A model generated the notes under the pieces. It did not search any database, was not told the origin of the DNA, and saw only the letters and a list, made by a program, of their open reading frames with translations. Of a DNA stretch of 7,283 nt, positions 1-6,808 are shown in pieces; the stretch's first letter is position 1; every line of letters starts with the position of its first letter. The translations under genes and the position numbers were made by a program. This stretch comes from Planctomycetaceae bacterium (GTDB lineage: Bacteria; Planctomycetota; Planctomycetia; Pirellulales; Thermoguttaceae), in NCBI GenBank assembly GCA_031276415.1, contig JAISNF010000332.1, forward strand, positions 1 through 7,283. The letters are read 5' to 3'.

Positions 1-485
1 TGACGATGATATTGTTCGCCTTTTTGTTCCATTCTGTCTAAAACATTACGATTTTCAATTCGTTGAACCGCTTTTTCATACGGAATGTCCAGAATAATTG
101 TTAAGTCCGGCGTAATCTCTTCAACAGCGATTTGACCAACCGTTTCCAATGTATTCAACGAAATTCCGCCGGCGTAACCTTGATAAACATAATTCGAAAG
201 CAAAAACCGGTCGGAAATAACCACTTTTTTCGCTTTAAGAGCCGGACGAATTATTTCTTCAACCATTTGTGCGCGGGCAGCCATGAACAAAAACATTTCC
301 GTTTTGTTATCAATTCTAAGTTCATGACCGTGTAAAAGAATATGGCGAATTTCGTTACCGAGTGTTGTGCTTCCCGGATCTTGGCACAAAACAACCTCAT
401 AACCTTGCGATTGAAAACAATGCCCAAGCCGTTTTTGCTGAGTGCTTTTACCACAACCATCACCGCCGTCAAGAGTTATAAACAT
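1..485 (-). CDS. tmk: Thymidylate kinase (dTMP kinase), 3' end off the window
   Basis: Phosphorylates dTMP to dTDP with ATP in the cytoplasm, an essential step in dTTP supply. The first 161 codons are present; family members are usually about 200-215 residues, so roughly the last quarter is missing at the window edge. Visible motifs are the P-loop GGDGCGKST (residues 7-15), DPGST (36-40) where most bacteria have REPGGT, the Walker-B-like SDRF (91-94), SNYVYQG (97-103) lining the dTMP site, and the start of the lid at DRME (150-153). DPGST is a variant I associate with planctomycetes (from memory). The ATG at 485 puts the P-loop at the normal distance from the N-terminus. No Shine-Dalgarno sequence is visible upstream. 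The gene is separated from its upstream neighbour by more than 400 nt of repeat-bearing DNA, so it probably has its own promoter. Confidence 0.95.
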   Translation of the reverse strand, partial: MFITLDGGDGCGKSTQQKRLGHCFQSQGYEVVLCQDPGSTTLGNEIRHILLHGHELRIDNKTEMFLFMAARAQMVEEIIRPALKAKKVVISDRFLLSNYVYQGYAGGISLNTLETVGQIAVEEITPDLTIILDIPYEKAVQRIENRNVLDRMEQKGEQYHR

Positions 486-595
486 TGCAAATAAAATAAT
501 AGAACTGTTTATGTTTTAAATATCTTCGTGAGTTACAATAGTTTAATGAAAAGCAAGGAATTTGAATTGGTTTGAATCAATTGTTTGCAACAATC

Positions 596-616
596 TCCAT
601 TTTCCATCTTCCATTT
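596..616. repeat. Three tandem 7-bp units (TCCATTT/TCCATCT)
   Basis: The sequence reads TCCATTT, TCCATCT, TCCATTT in perfect 7-bp register with one substitution. It lies in the gap between tmk and the small hydrophobic gene. It is one of several unrelated short-period arrays in the intergenic DNA of this window. Confidence 0.8.
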
Positions 617-742
617 CAACAGGTCATTTTTTAATTTGTTTACGGTTGAAAATCAAGAGGTAGGCAAAGTCAACAACATTTTTATACTTCTCACATTTGA
701 CAATTCGGTTTGCGTTTTTGAACAAAATCAACAAATTTCGGC

Positions 743-769
743 AGGATTAACAGAATTTACAGGATTGGC
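743..769. repeat. Three tandem degenerate 9-bp units (AGGATTAAC-like)
   Basis: The units AGGATTAAC, AGAATTTAC and AGGATTGGC follow one another with 9-bp spacing. Similar aggattaacaggatt words recur in intergenic DNA of several bacterial phyla, as far as I remember. No coding role is apparent. Confidence 0.65.
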
Positions 770-909
770 AAATAGAATATTCCAGGTGATATTTTGTAAT
801 GGAGGTTCCATTTTTTGTTTTAACTGGACAACGTATGACAATCTAAAAACTCCTTCATTTTATCGGTTATAAATTACTGTAATAGTTTCGATAACGTAAT
901 AGTTAATAC

Positions 910-1212
910 TTACAAAGAAGAAATAACGAGACCAATTAAAACCGTTATTAAAAACAGGACACTCCCCGTAATGACTAAAAAAAACAACGCAAACACAAAC
1001 CGAACTAAATTAAATACAAGAGTAATTAGAATAAATACAAGAGTAACAAAATTAGACAAAATCAAACCCAAAGCATAAACCGATTTCCCAACACTACGAA
1101 ATAATAATACAACAATAAACTTAATCAAACAAAACACAAAATTAACCAGACTAAACATAATCAGTCCAAGTACATAAATTAATTTCCCCAAACCATAAAA
1201 TAATGTTTTCAT
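910..1212 (-). CDS. Small, extremely hydrophobic membrane protein with internal repeats
   Basis: I do not recognise the family. The 100-residue product is almost entirely Leu, Val, Phe and Ile and is predicted to cross the membrane about three times. Two internal repeats are visible. A 33-residue offset matches G9-K10, Y13, LGLI (15-18), VF (26-27) and LI (29-30) to G42-K43, Y46, LGLI (48-51), VF (59-60) and LI (62-63). A 7-residue pattern also appears (TLVFILI, TLVFNLV, RFVFALF at 57-77), echoed at 24-37. The 7-residue pattern includes an exact 15-bp DNA repeat (1011-1025 and 1032-1046). The start is supported by one of the few Shine-Dalgarno-like sites in the window. It begins 60 nt after thiC stops on the same strand, so co-transcription is plausible. 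Strong composition bias means a spurious ORF cannot be excluded. Confidence 0.55.
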   Translation of the reverse strand: MKTLFYGLGKLIYVLGLIMFSLVNFVFCLIKFIVVLLFRSVGKSVYALGLILSNFVTLVFILITLVFNLVRFVFALFFLVITGSVLFLITVLIGLVISSL

Positions 1213-1220
1213 TACAGCAA

Positions 1221-1227
1221 TTCCTTT
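1221..1227 (-). promoter_or_regulatory. Ribosome binding site of the small hydrophobic protein
   Basis: On the minus strand this reads AAAGGAA, 8 nt ahead of the ATG at 1212. It is a good match to the anti-Shine-Dalgarno sequence at normal spacing and is the main argument that the low-complexity ORF downstream is translated. The major genes in this window have no comparable site. Confidence 0.6.
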
Positions 1228-1272
1228 TGAGTTATGGTGAACGGATATTTTTAAGAATTATAACAAACAGGT

Positions 1273-2610
1273 TTATTTCTTTTGTTGTAACTGGCGTAAT
1301 TCTTGGGTTGTTTTCATGGCGCAGAATTTGGGACCGCACATTGTGCAATATTTTTCGGGTTCTCCGGTTTCACTGTTTGGATTTTGGCAGGCGTTTCCTT
1401 TGGCGACAACATTTTTTCGTGATTCATTGTAATATTCTCTTGCACGTTCCGAATCAAGAGAAAGCCGGAACTGTTCTTCCCAATCAAACGCAAATCTGGC
1501 ACGAGACATGGCGTCGTCGTGTTCACGTGCGTGCGGGCGTTTTCGGGCAACATCGGCGGCATGAGCAGCAATTTTGTACGCAATTACGCCTTGCCGGACA
1601 TCTTCCATGTTCGGTAAACCAAGATGCTCTTTCGGTGTTACATAACACAACATCGCCGCTCCGTAAAATGCGGCAAGTGTTGCGCCGATTGCACTGGTAA
1701 TATGATCGTAACCCGGAGCAATATCACAAACAACCGGACCAAGTACGTAAAACGGCGCACCATAACACACTTCAATTTGACGTTTGATATTCATTTCAAT
1801 TTGATCAAGCGGGATATGACCGGGACCTTCAATCATTACCTGACAACCGATTTCCCACGCCCGAACCGCAAGACCTCCCATCACGTCAAGTTCACCAAAC
1901 TGAGCAGCATCAGAAGCGTCATGCAAACAACCCGGTCGCAAACCATCGCCAATACTCCAACAAACATCGTATTCCTTCATGATTTCACAAAGGTCGTCAA
2001 AATGTTCGTAAAAGGGATTTTCACGTTTGTGTGCAACCATCCATTTGGCGGTCAAACTTCCGCCGCGTGAAACAATTCCCGCCAACCGGTGTTCCGTCAG
2101 CGGCAGGTGTTGTTGCAATAATCCGGCGTGAATCGTCATATAATCAACACCTTGTTTTGCCTGATGTTCAACCGCATCCAGAAAATTCTGCGGAGTCATA
2201 TCAAGAATATCGTCAAGTTGCTCGCAAACCTGATACAGCGGAACCGTGCCAACCGGAACCGTAACCTCGTCAATAATCCGTTGCCGTAACAAATCAATTT
2301 CAGAACCGGTCGATAAATCCATAACCGTATCCGCCCCGTAATTGATTGCGTATTGAACTTTGGCAATTTCACATTGAGAATCACTGGTCAAAGCGGAATT
2401 ACCGAGATTGGCGTTGATTTTCGTTCGCAAGGCGGAACCGATACCAATAGGTTGAAGTTTTTTTGCCAGATGAATTTTATTTGCCGGAATAACCAGTCGT
2501 CCGGCAGCGATTTCTGTTCGGATCAGTTCCGGTTCCAGAAATTCCTGCCCGGCAACAATAATCATCTCCGGTGTTATTCGTCCGGCTTTGGCTTCAAGAT
2601 ATTGAGTCAT
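1273..2610 (-). CDS. thiC: Phosphomethylpyrimidine synthase ThiC
   Basis: Radical-SAM enzyme that rearranges aminoimidazole ribotide (AIR) to HMP phosphate, the pyrimidine half of thiamine, in the cytoplasm. The 445-residue length fits the short form lacking the N-terminal extension of proteobacterial ThiC. Family motifs run in order: KINANLGNS (64-72), GADTVMDLSTG (92-102), SRGGS (181-185), GDGLRPG (221-227), EGPGH (261-265), YDHI (301-304) and KEHLG (327-331). H265 and H329 are the likely metal-site histidines. The C-terminal [4Fe-4S] motif C-X2-C-X4-C is intact at C422, C425 and C430. The ATG at 2610 lies 4 nt beyond the stop of the upstream membrane-protein gene and has no Shine-Dalgarno sequence, so translation may be coupled. 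No TPP riboswitch elements such as CTGAGA were seen in the roughly 400 nt upstream. No other thiamine genes are in the window. Confidence 0.97.
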   Translation of the reverse strand: MTQYLEAKAGRITPEMIIVAGQEFLEPELIRTEIAAGRLVIPANKIHLAKKLQPIGIGSALRTKINANLGNSALTSDSQCEIAKVQYAINYGADTVMDLSTGSEIDLLRQRIIDEVTVPVGTVPLYQVCEQLDDILDMTPQNFLDAVEHQAKQGVDYMTIHAGLLQQHLPLTEHRLAGIVSRGGSLTAKWMVAHKRENPFYEHFDDLCEIMKEYDVCWSIGDGLRPGCLHDASDAAQFGELDVMGGLAVRAWEIGCQVMIEGPGHIPLDQIEMNIKRQIEVCYGAPFYVLGPVVCDIAPGYDHITSAIGATLAAFYGAAMLCYVTPKEHLGLPNMEDVRQGVIAYKIAAHAADVARKRPHAREHDDAMSRARFAFDWEEQFRLSLDSERAREYYNESRKNVVAKGNACQNPNSETGEPEKYCTMCGPKFCAMKTTQELRQLQQKK

Positions 2611-2614
2611 TTTT

Positions 2615-2953
2615 TTAAGAGGAAGTGTAATAAGGAGGGAATGTTAAAAATGTCAACAATGATACACTGGTACAAATATAATATTCGTGTATCTTTTCTG
2701 CGATTTCTACGCTGTACCATTTTTTTCCGATACGGTCAACAATAGTTCCCGCCAACAATATGATTATCATAGTCAGTCCCCAACTTCTCCAAGAAGTAAT
2801 TATCGGAGCCGAAACACCGCCACAACTAAGAATCAGACGACACGATATTACGGCAAAAAAGATACAATACGGAACTAAATCTCTTTTGAGTTTTGGTTTG
2901 GGTTCCGGTTCGTCGTCAACGGCAACATTATTGAGTTTCGGTAATTCCTGCAT
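2615..2953 (-). CDS. Small two-helix membrane protein of unknown function
   Basis: Not recognised. From the ATG at 2953 the product is 112 residues. An acidic/Lys-Pro-rich N-terminal segment (DEPEPKPKLKR) is followed by two probable membrane helices, one around LVPYCIFFAVISC and one around WGLTMIIILLAGTIV. A basic loop (DRIGKKW) and a shorter hydrophobic C-terminus follow. A TTG at 2986 would add 11 residues; neither start has a Shine-Dalgarno sequence, and I prefer ATG. It lies about 40-75 nt after panD and its stop is 4 nt before the thiC ATG, all on one strand, so it is probably an operon member. The tight junction, codon-like composition and charged-then-hydrophobic layout argue that it is real. 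Context gives no specific job; a role linked to vitamin metabolism would be a guess. Confidence 0.6.
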   Translation of the reverse strand: MQELPKLNNVAVDDEPEPKPKLKRDLVPYCIFFAVISCRLILSCGGVSAPIITSWRSWGLTMIIILLAGTIVDRIGKKWYSVEIAEKIHEYYICTSVSLLTFLTFPPYYTSS

Positions 2954-3026
2954 AAAGTTTAACAATGTCTTTAAAATTTCACGCAATATTTTAGTTGTTT
3001 ATCTGATTCACTTACAACCTGCCGTT

Positions 3027-3371
3027 CTAAATATGGTTATATTTATCGACGTTAATGATAATTGGTTTATATTGAGGGAGTTCTTTTTCGTCAACATGGG
3101 CGTAAGTCAAGATGACCACCACATCGCCAACTATTCCGGCGCGTGCCGCCGGTCCGTTGAGAAGTATTGTTCCGGAACCGCGTTTCCCTTCAATAGCGTA
3201 AGTGATAATTCGGGAACCGTTATTGAGATTCAAAACGTGAACCTGCTCATTCGGCAAAATATCCGCCGCTTCCAAAAGAATCGGATCAATTGTAATACTT
3301 CCTTCGTAATCAATATCCGTACCGGTTAAAGTTGCCCGATGGATTTTTGATTTGAGCATAATTCGTTGCAT
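3027..3371 (-). CDS. panD: Aspartate 1-decarboxylase proenzyme PanD
   Basis: Cytoplasmic pyruvoyl enzyme that decarboxylates L-aspartate to beta-alanine, the amine half of pantothenate and hence of coenzyme A. The 114-residue proenzyme carries the self-cleavage site at G24-S25 within YEGSITID; cleavage would make a 24-residue beta chain and an alpha chain whose N-terminal serine becomes the pyruvoyl group. Key residues fall at the same numbers as in the E. coli enzyme: K9, Y22, R54, T57 and Y58. The family segments ADILPNEQVHV (36-46), the EGKRGSG turn and LNGPAAR are also present. The ATG at 3371 is chosen because it gives this numbering; M5 would be the only other start. No Shine-Dalgarno sequence is visible. 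It is the first gene of a likely transcript with the membrane protein and thiC. No other pantothenate genes are in the window. Confidence 0.97.
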   Translation of the reverse strand: MQRIMLKSKIHRATLTGTDIDYEGSITIDPILLEAADILPNEQVHVLNLNNGSRIITYAIEGKRGSGTILLNGPAARAGIVGDVVVILTYAHVDEKELPQYKPIIINVDKYNHI

Positions 3372-3449
3372 AGACTAATGAAATGATAAAAAACAGAAGT
3401 TAAAAGGTTAGCAATATTTTTGATCATTATCTATGTTGCAATTATCTTA

Positions 3450-3554
3450 TCATTTCGCGCATGACATAAACAACGGCAAAATAAACAATGATCTTATTCC
3501 AAAACGTGTTGAATTATCTGATACTTGGTGTCCGTTTACAATAACGTATTCCAT
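3450..3554 (-). CDS. Possible 34-residue small ORF after the cytochrome gene
   Basis: This short open frame starts at an ATG preceded by CAGGAAAAA, an acceptable Shine-Dalgarno-like site about 5 nt away, which is unusual for this window. It starts 33 nt past the cytochrome stop and is in the same frame, with no stop between, so readthrough of the cytochrome TAA would add 46 residues. The product begins MEYVIVNGHQVSDN, becomes hydrophobic in the middle (SLFILPLFM) and ends SCAK. It resembles no family I know. A chance ORF is quite possible at this length. The rest of the 3372-3587 gap is AT-rich and should hold the panD promoter, which I could not define. Confidence 0.2.
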   Translation of the reverse strand: MEYVIVNGHQVSDNSTRFGIRSLFILPLFMSCAK

Positions 3555-3587
3555 TTTTTCCTGTAATTGTTCCCATTCTTGACCAAT

Positions 3588-5633
3588 TTACGGTTGTTGT
3601 TCGGTTGTTGCTGCTGCGTTGGGAGAATTAACACGGAAACGATACCATTTTCCTCGCAACCAATCAACAAGCGTTTCAATCTCTTGCAAACTCAAAACCG
3701 ATTCTTCCGGTGAAAGATAGAACGACGGCATCTCGTCATTGCCCTTGTCTTTACCAATCGCCGGACCATAAAACCGCGTCGATACCGGATCCGCAATCAT
3801 CCCAATCATCCAGTTACGTGACATATAACCCCGCATCTCCGGTCCCTGAATTATCGGTTTTTCCGTTTGCGCATAAATTTTATGGCATTGACCACAATTA
3901 AATGTTACAAACAGTTCCAACTGCTCATTCGTTAAACCTTCAACACCGTTTGGAGTTTCCACCCGCATCCGTTCACGCTGCGCATCAGAATACAAGACGT
4001 CAATAAGTTGATCCAATAATTTTCCGTCCTCATCTTCGTCTTGCGAAATATCTTTGAGTTCACCACGAACATAATCAACCATAGAACCTGACGAAAATTT
4101 CGTTTTGCCAAAATAATCGTCACTTCTGATCCGCTTGGCATCAAAAAAACCTTCGATCCATTTTTTGCGAATTGGTTGGTACAAATTTGGTGCTTTGGGA
4201 GTTTCACACGGAATTGGTTTGAAATCAGAATGTTCCTGTTCGCCGTCCAACGGTTTGAACGGATGACAAACTGCACAATGTTGCGCATAAAGAACCGGTC
4301 CTTGGAGCATCGGATCACGTTGAAGTAACGTCAGCGAACCCGTCGGCGGAATACCGTCAGGAGCCAAACATAACTCCATCGCTCGTTCCGCAATTTGTTC
4401 CGCCTTCGCCGCGTCTTGCCGAAAACTCTCCATCGACGGATCAAAATAATCGTGATGATAAGACGCATACGTCAAATAACACACCGAAAGAAACAAAAAA
4501 AGTACCATAATCACATTGAAATAATGACCGATTTTCAAACGCCCAATTATCGGAATCAAAACCACATAGAACATAAGACAACCAGTTACAATAAAAATCG
4601 GAATATATTTCTGCTCACCAGGAAAAACATCCGTCTCGCCGTTTTCATCTTTGACTTTAAGATTACAAAAATGATACAACGCACGGAATGACCATTCCGG
4701 TCTGGCTGCATCGTGAAAACTCGCCGGATCTGCCGGCGCACCAAGATGAACCCCAAGCGAAGCCGCTCGCGGTAAATTTTCGTGAACAGAAAATAAATCA
4801 GGACGTATCGCATGCAAAATCGGTTGACGATAAACCAGTATCAAAACCACCGCCATAACAAAAAGCCACGCAAGTGAACATTTAAGCACTTCACTTGACC
4901 AAAACGGAACCCAATAACCATTACATTTATTTTTTGACGTTTTGACATCGGATTGAACATCTTGCCGGATTTTATGCAGAGTATTGCATTGACCGGCAAA
5001 AGTTGCGGCACGATGATCGAAAAAACGCCAAAGAATCATTATTGCAAAAAATCCGCCGCCGAAAACTAAAATGTGAAGAACAAGAAATCGCGGAATTGTT
5101 AGAGTTCCAAATTCCGTACCGCCACAAACAATACGGAATAACGGCTCACCAATAAACGGAATCATTTGAAGAAACCGGACACGTACTAATGTCGCCGAAA
5201 AACCGGAAAGCGTCCAACTCAATAAGTCGCCGGTTAACGATGAAGCAAGCGAAAAAAGAAACAGTATAAACGCCGACCAAAATACAAATTCTTTTGGTGA
5301 ACGATATTTACCGCTAAATACAAGCCCAAGTAAATACAACCCAAGAAGAACCGTCAATAGTTGAGCCGAAAAATGGTGAATTCCACGAATCATCCAACCG
5401 CCGGGAAGAATAAATTGCATGAAAAAAAGACTTTCCCACGCCGACAAGGCACTTGGGCTATAATACACCCAAAGGAAAACACCGGTAACCGCCTGTAATA
5501 GAAACGAAAAAATAATCATTGCCGGCAGAAAACGACAACAACATCCCGCCGGAACTTTCCAATTCCGTATTTTGCCGTAAAGTGTTGGAATTCCGGTACG
5601 CTCGTCCAGCCATTGAATAAATAATTCTTGCAT
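3588..5633 (-). CDS. Cytochrome b / diheme cytochrome c fusion (bc-complex-like), divergent in heme b and Qo sites
   Basis: Membrane redox protein related to the cytochrome b of quinol:cytochrome c reductases. The 681 residues begin with a WLDERTG segment typical of planctomycete homologues. Seven probable helices follow (about 35-57, 82-107, 115-135, 180-203, 250-270, 343-365, 370-392), matching b6 (four) plus subunit IV (three). This places the C-terminal region in the periplasm. That region holds two heme c motifs, CAVCH (453-457) and CGQCH (580-584), with M518 and M635 (in EMP) as likely distal ligands. Positions align almost one-to-one with cytochrome b6 (Q47, T50, G51). H86 and H187 for heme bp/bL are present, but the bn/bH ligand positions are Y100 and L201/W202. 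PEWY is PEWS (312-315), and the usual PWDQ-type segment reads SWTLSG (139-144). No Rieske gene is adjacent. No Shine-Dalgarno sequence is visible at the ATG. Family membership is secure; function as a true complex III subunit is doubtful. Confidence 0.9.
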   Translation of the reverse strand: MQELFIQWLDERTGIPTLYGKIRNWKVPAGCCCRFLPAMIIFSFLLQAVTGVFLWVYYSPSALSAWESLFFMQFILPGGWMIRGIHHFSAQLLTVLLGLYLLGLVFSGKYRSPKEFVFWSAFILFLFSLASSLTGDLLSWTLSGFSATLVRVRFLQMIPFIGEPLFRIVCGGTEFGTLTIPRFLVLHILVFGGGFFAIMILWRFFDHRAATFAGQCNTLHKIRQDVQSDVKTSKNKCNGYWVPFWSSEVLKCSLAWLFVMAVVLILVYRQPILHAIRPDLFSVHENLPRAASLGVHLGAPADPASFHDAARPEWSFRALYHFCNLKVKDENGETDVFPGEQKYIPIFIVTGCLMFYVVLIPIIGRLKIGHYFNVIMVLFLFLSVCYLTYASYHHDYFDPSMESFRQDAAKAEQIAERAMELCLAPDGIPPTGSLTLLQRDPMLQGPVLYAQHCAVCHPFKPLDGEQEHSDFKPIPCETPKAPNLYQPIRKKWIEGFFDAKRIRSDDYFGKTKFSSGSMVDYVRGELKDISQDEDEDGKLLDQLIDVLYSDAQRERMRVETPNGVEGLTNEQLELFVTFNCGQCHKIYAQTEKPIIQGPEMRGYMSRNWMIGMIADPVSTRFYGPAIGKDKGNDEMPSFYLSPEESVLSLQEIETLVDWLRGKWYRFRVNSPNAAATTEQQP

Positions 5634-5693
5634 AATTTTTTATTATCTTGAATTTAAAGGTTAGTGATAAAAAAATTTTTACGGAAACAGTTA

Positions 5694-5742
5694 ATTTGTG
5701 GTTTGTGATTTGAGGTTGATGATTTGTGATGAATAATTTGTG
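5694..5742. repeat. Seven consecutive degenerate 7-bp units (ATTTGTG-like)
   Basis: The gap between waaF and the cytochrome gene contains ATTTGTG, GTTTGTG, ATTTGAG, GTTGATG, ATTTGTG, ATGAATA and ATTTGTG in uninterrupted 7-bp register. It starts 8 nt past the waaF stop (on the minus strand) and ends about 60 nt before the cytochrome start. No matching inverted arm was found nearby, so unlike the arrays at 6832-7180 it is single-sided. It may mark a transcription-unit boundary, but no terminator with a T-run is evident. Confidence 0.75.
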
Positions 5743-5749
5743 ATTAAAA

Positions 5750-6808
5750 TTATTGATTGACAATTAGTTGTTGAATTTTTTCAAAAACGAGTTGGGGCGT
5801 GATTTCTTTCATGCAGCGGTGATGTTTTTGGGGGCATTTTTTTTTCGCATAGCAAGGTGAACACGGAAGATGTTGTGTTAAAACGTAGCGGTTAATATAG
5901 GGATTGGCGATGTAGGTTTCGCTGGTGGGACCGAGTAAAACGAGAGTTGGTTTACCGAATGCGGAAGCGATATGAAGTGGTCCGCTATCGGTTGACACGG
6001 TTAATTTTGCTCGTTTGAGACAGATTTTTCCGGTGTGAATATTGAGTGGTTGATCTGCCAGTGAGAAGACGCGTTTCCGTTTTGTCAGGGTAACGATTTC
6101 TTTTACGGTTTTCGTTTCAGCGGGTCCGCAGTTAATGAGGACATCGAAATCCAGTTGATCGACGATTCGCTGTGATAATTCAACCGTATAATCTTGCGAC
6201 CAATTTCTTGCGATGCTGTTTGCCGAACCGACATTGAGAATCAATACTTTTTCAGGGCAACGGAGACCGAGATTATTCCAAATATCGTCGCCTAATTTTT
6301 CTTCTTCCGGTGTGGTGTAAAGTTCCAGCCGATAACGGATTGTCGGATCTTCCGGTACATTTTTTCCGGTTACGACATTGACGAGATTGAAGTAGTAATC
6401 GATTAGAGAAATATCATCTGGGGGAGTTTTAACTGACGGCGACAAAAATAAACTTCGTCCCCATTGAGCGTAACCGATACGTTGTACAATGTTACCGAGC
6501 CAGGCAATGAATGCGGAACGGAGAGAATTGGGAAATAAAAGAGCGATATCGAATTGTTCGTGTTTAAGTTGTTGAATGATATTATGCTGAGATTGTTCGG
6601 GCGTAGCGTTTTTGATTTGAAACGGAATATAATGGTCGAACCAGGGATTCCCATCAAAAAGTTCGAGAATATGGGGGCGACCCAAGGCGGTTAAGGCGGA
6701 TGTATTATTGAGTTGTTCGTACAAAGTGCGAATTGCCGGTGTTGCCATTACTGCATCACCGAGCCAGTTTGGAAGAAATACACAAATTTTTTTGCTCTTT
6801 TGGATCAT
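5750..6808 (-). CDS. waaF: LPS heptosyltransferase II (glycosyltransferase family 9)
   Basis: Transfers an L-glycero-D-manno-heptose from ADP-heptose onto the first heptose of the LPS inner core, at the cytoplasmic face of the inner membrane. The 352-residue length is normal for the family. The N-terminal acceptor domain has PNWLGDAVMATPA (13-25), with D18 at the usual catalytic Asp position, and LLFPNSLRSAFIAWL (90-104). The C-terminal ADP-heptose domain has LNVGSANSIARNWS (191-204) and VSTDSGPLHIASAFGKPT (271-288), then LLGPTS. A Cys/His-rich stretch (C316, C319, C325, H329, H330, C332) matches the PCSPC...HHRCM signature of WaaF rather than WaaC. The ATG at 6808 places the first motif at the normal distance; no Shine-Dalgarno sequence is seen. 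Its upstream region is the palindrome cluster. Other core-LPS genes are not in the window. WaaF is favoured, though another family 9 heptosyltransferase cannot be excluded. Confidence 0.9.
   Translation of the reverse strand: MIQKSKKICVFLPNWLGDAVMATPAIRTLYEQLNNTSALTALGRPHILELFDGNPWFDHYIPFQIKNATPEQSQHNIIQQLKHEQFDIALLFPNSLRSAFIAWLGNIVQRIGYAQWGRSLFLSPSVKTPPDDISLIDYYFNLVNVVTGKNVPEDPTIRYRLELYTTPEEEKLGDDIWNNLGLRCPEKVLILNVGSANSIARNWSQDYTVELSQRIVDQLDFDVLINCGPAETKTVKEIVTLTKRKRVFSLADQPLNIHTGKICLKRAKLTVSTDSGPLHIASAFGKPTLVLLGPTSETYIANPYINRYVLTQHLPCSPCYAKKKCPQKHHRCMKEITPQLVFEKIQQLIVNQ

Larger units (their letters stand above)
486..909. other. Gene-free intergenic stretch with short word repeats
   Basis: I see no convincing gene here. 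A 95-codon open frame on the plus strand (585-872) runs through low-complexity repeats, opposes every real gene, has no ribosome binding site and has a low-complexity Phe/Asn-rich product, so I treat it as chance. The stretch holds a 7-bp tandem repeat (596-616), a 9-bp tandem repeat (743-769) and two partial copies of a 10-bp word starting TTTGAAT (561-577). It probably contains the tmk promoter, but no clear -35/-10 pair could be picked out. No strong hairpin plus T-run terminator was found below the small hydrophobic gene. Confidence 0.6.

Noticed and set aside
585..872. 95-codon plus-strand ORF
   Set aside because: It runs through the 7-bp and 9-bp word repeats, opposes all real genes, lacks a ribosome binding site and has a low-complexity product with no recognisable motif.
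1203..1700. 165-codon plus-strand ORF, and other plus-strand ORFs at 1624-2264
   Set aside because: They lie antisense to thiC, whose full set of family motifs is intact; they are shadow frames.
2611..3026. TPP riboswitch upstream of thiC
   Set aside because: No CTGAGA or other conserved TPP-aptamer elements were seen on the minus strand, and most of this stretch is occupied by a probable coding region.
2760..3329. 189-codon plus-strand ORF
   Set aside because: It is antisense to panD and the small membrane gene; panD is certain from its active-site residues, and the antisense product has no family features.
3400..3445. panD promoter with TTGCAA as -35 and an AT-rich -10
   Set aside because: The -35 matches only partly and no good TATAAT lies at 16-18 nt; the match is no better than elsewhere in the AT-rich gap.
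3380..3455. Inverted pair AAATGATAA (3380-3388) and TTATCATTT (3447-3455) ahead of panD as an operator or attenuator
   Set aside because: The arms are only 9 bp, AT-rich and 58 nt apart, easily expected by chance in such AT-rich DNA.
5694..5742. CRISPR array
   Set aside because: The units are 7 bp, contiguous and without spacers, and no cas genes are present; it is a simple tandem repeat.
5458..5763. 101-codon minus-strand ORF overlapping the cytochrome gene start and the repeat array
   Set aside because: Its N-terminal part is repeat-encoded (ITNHQPQITNHK) and the rest is out of frame with the clearly coding cytochrome b.
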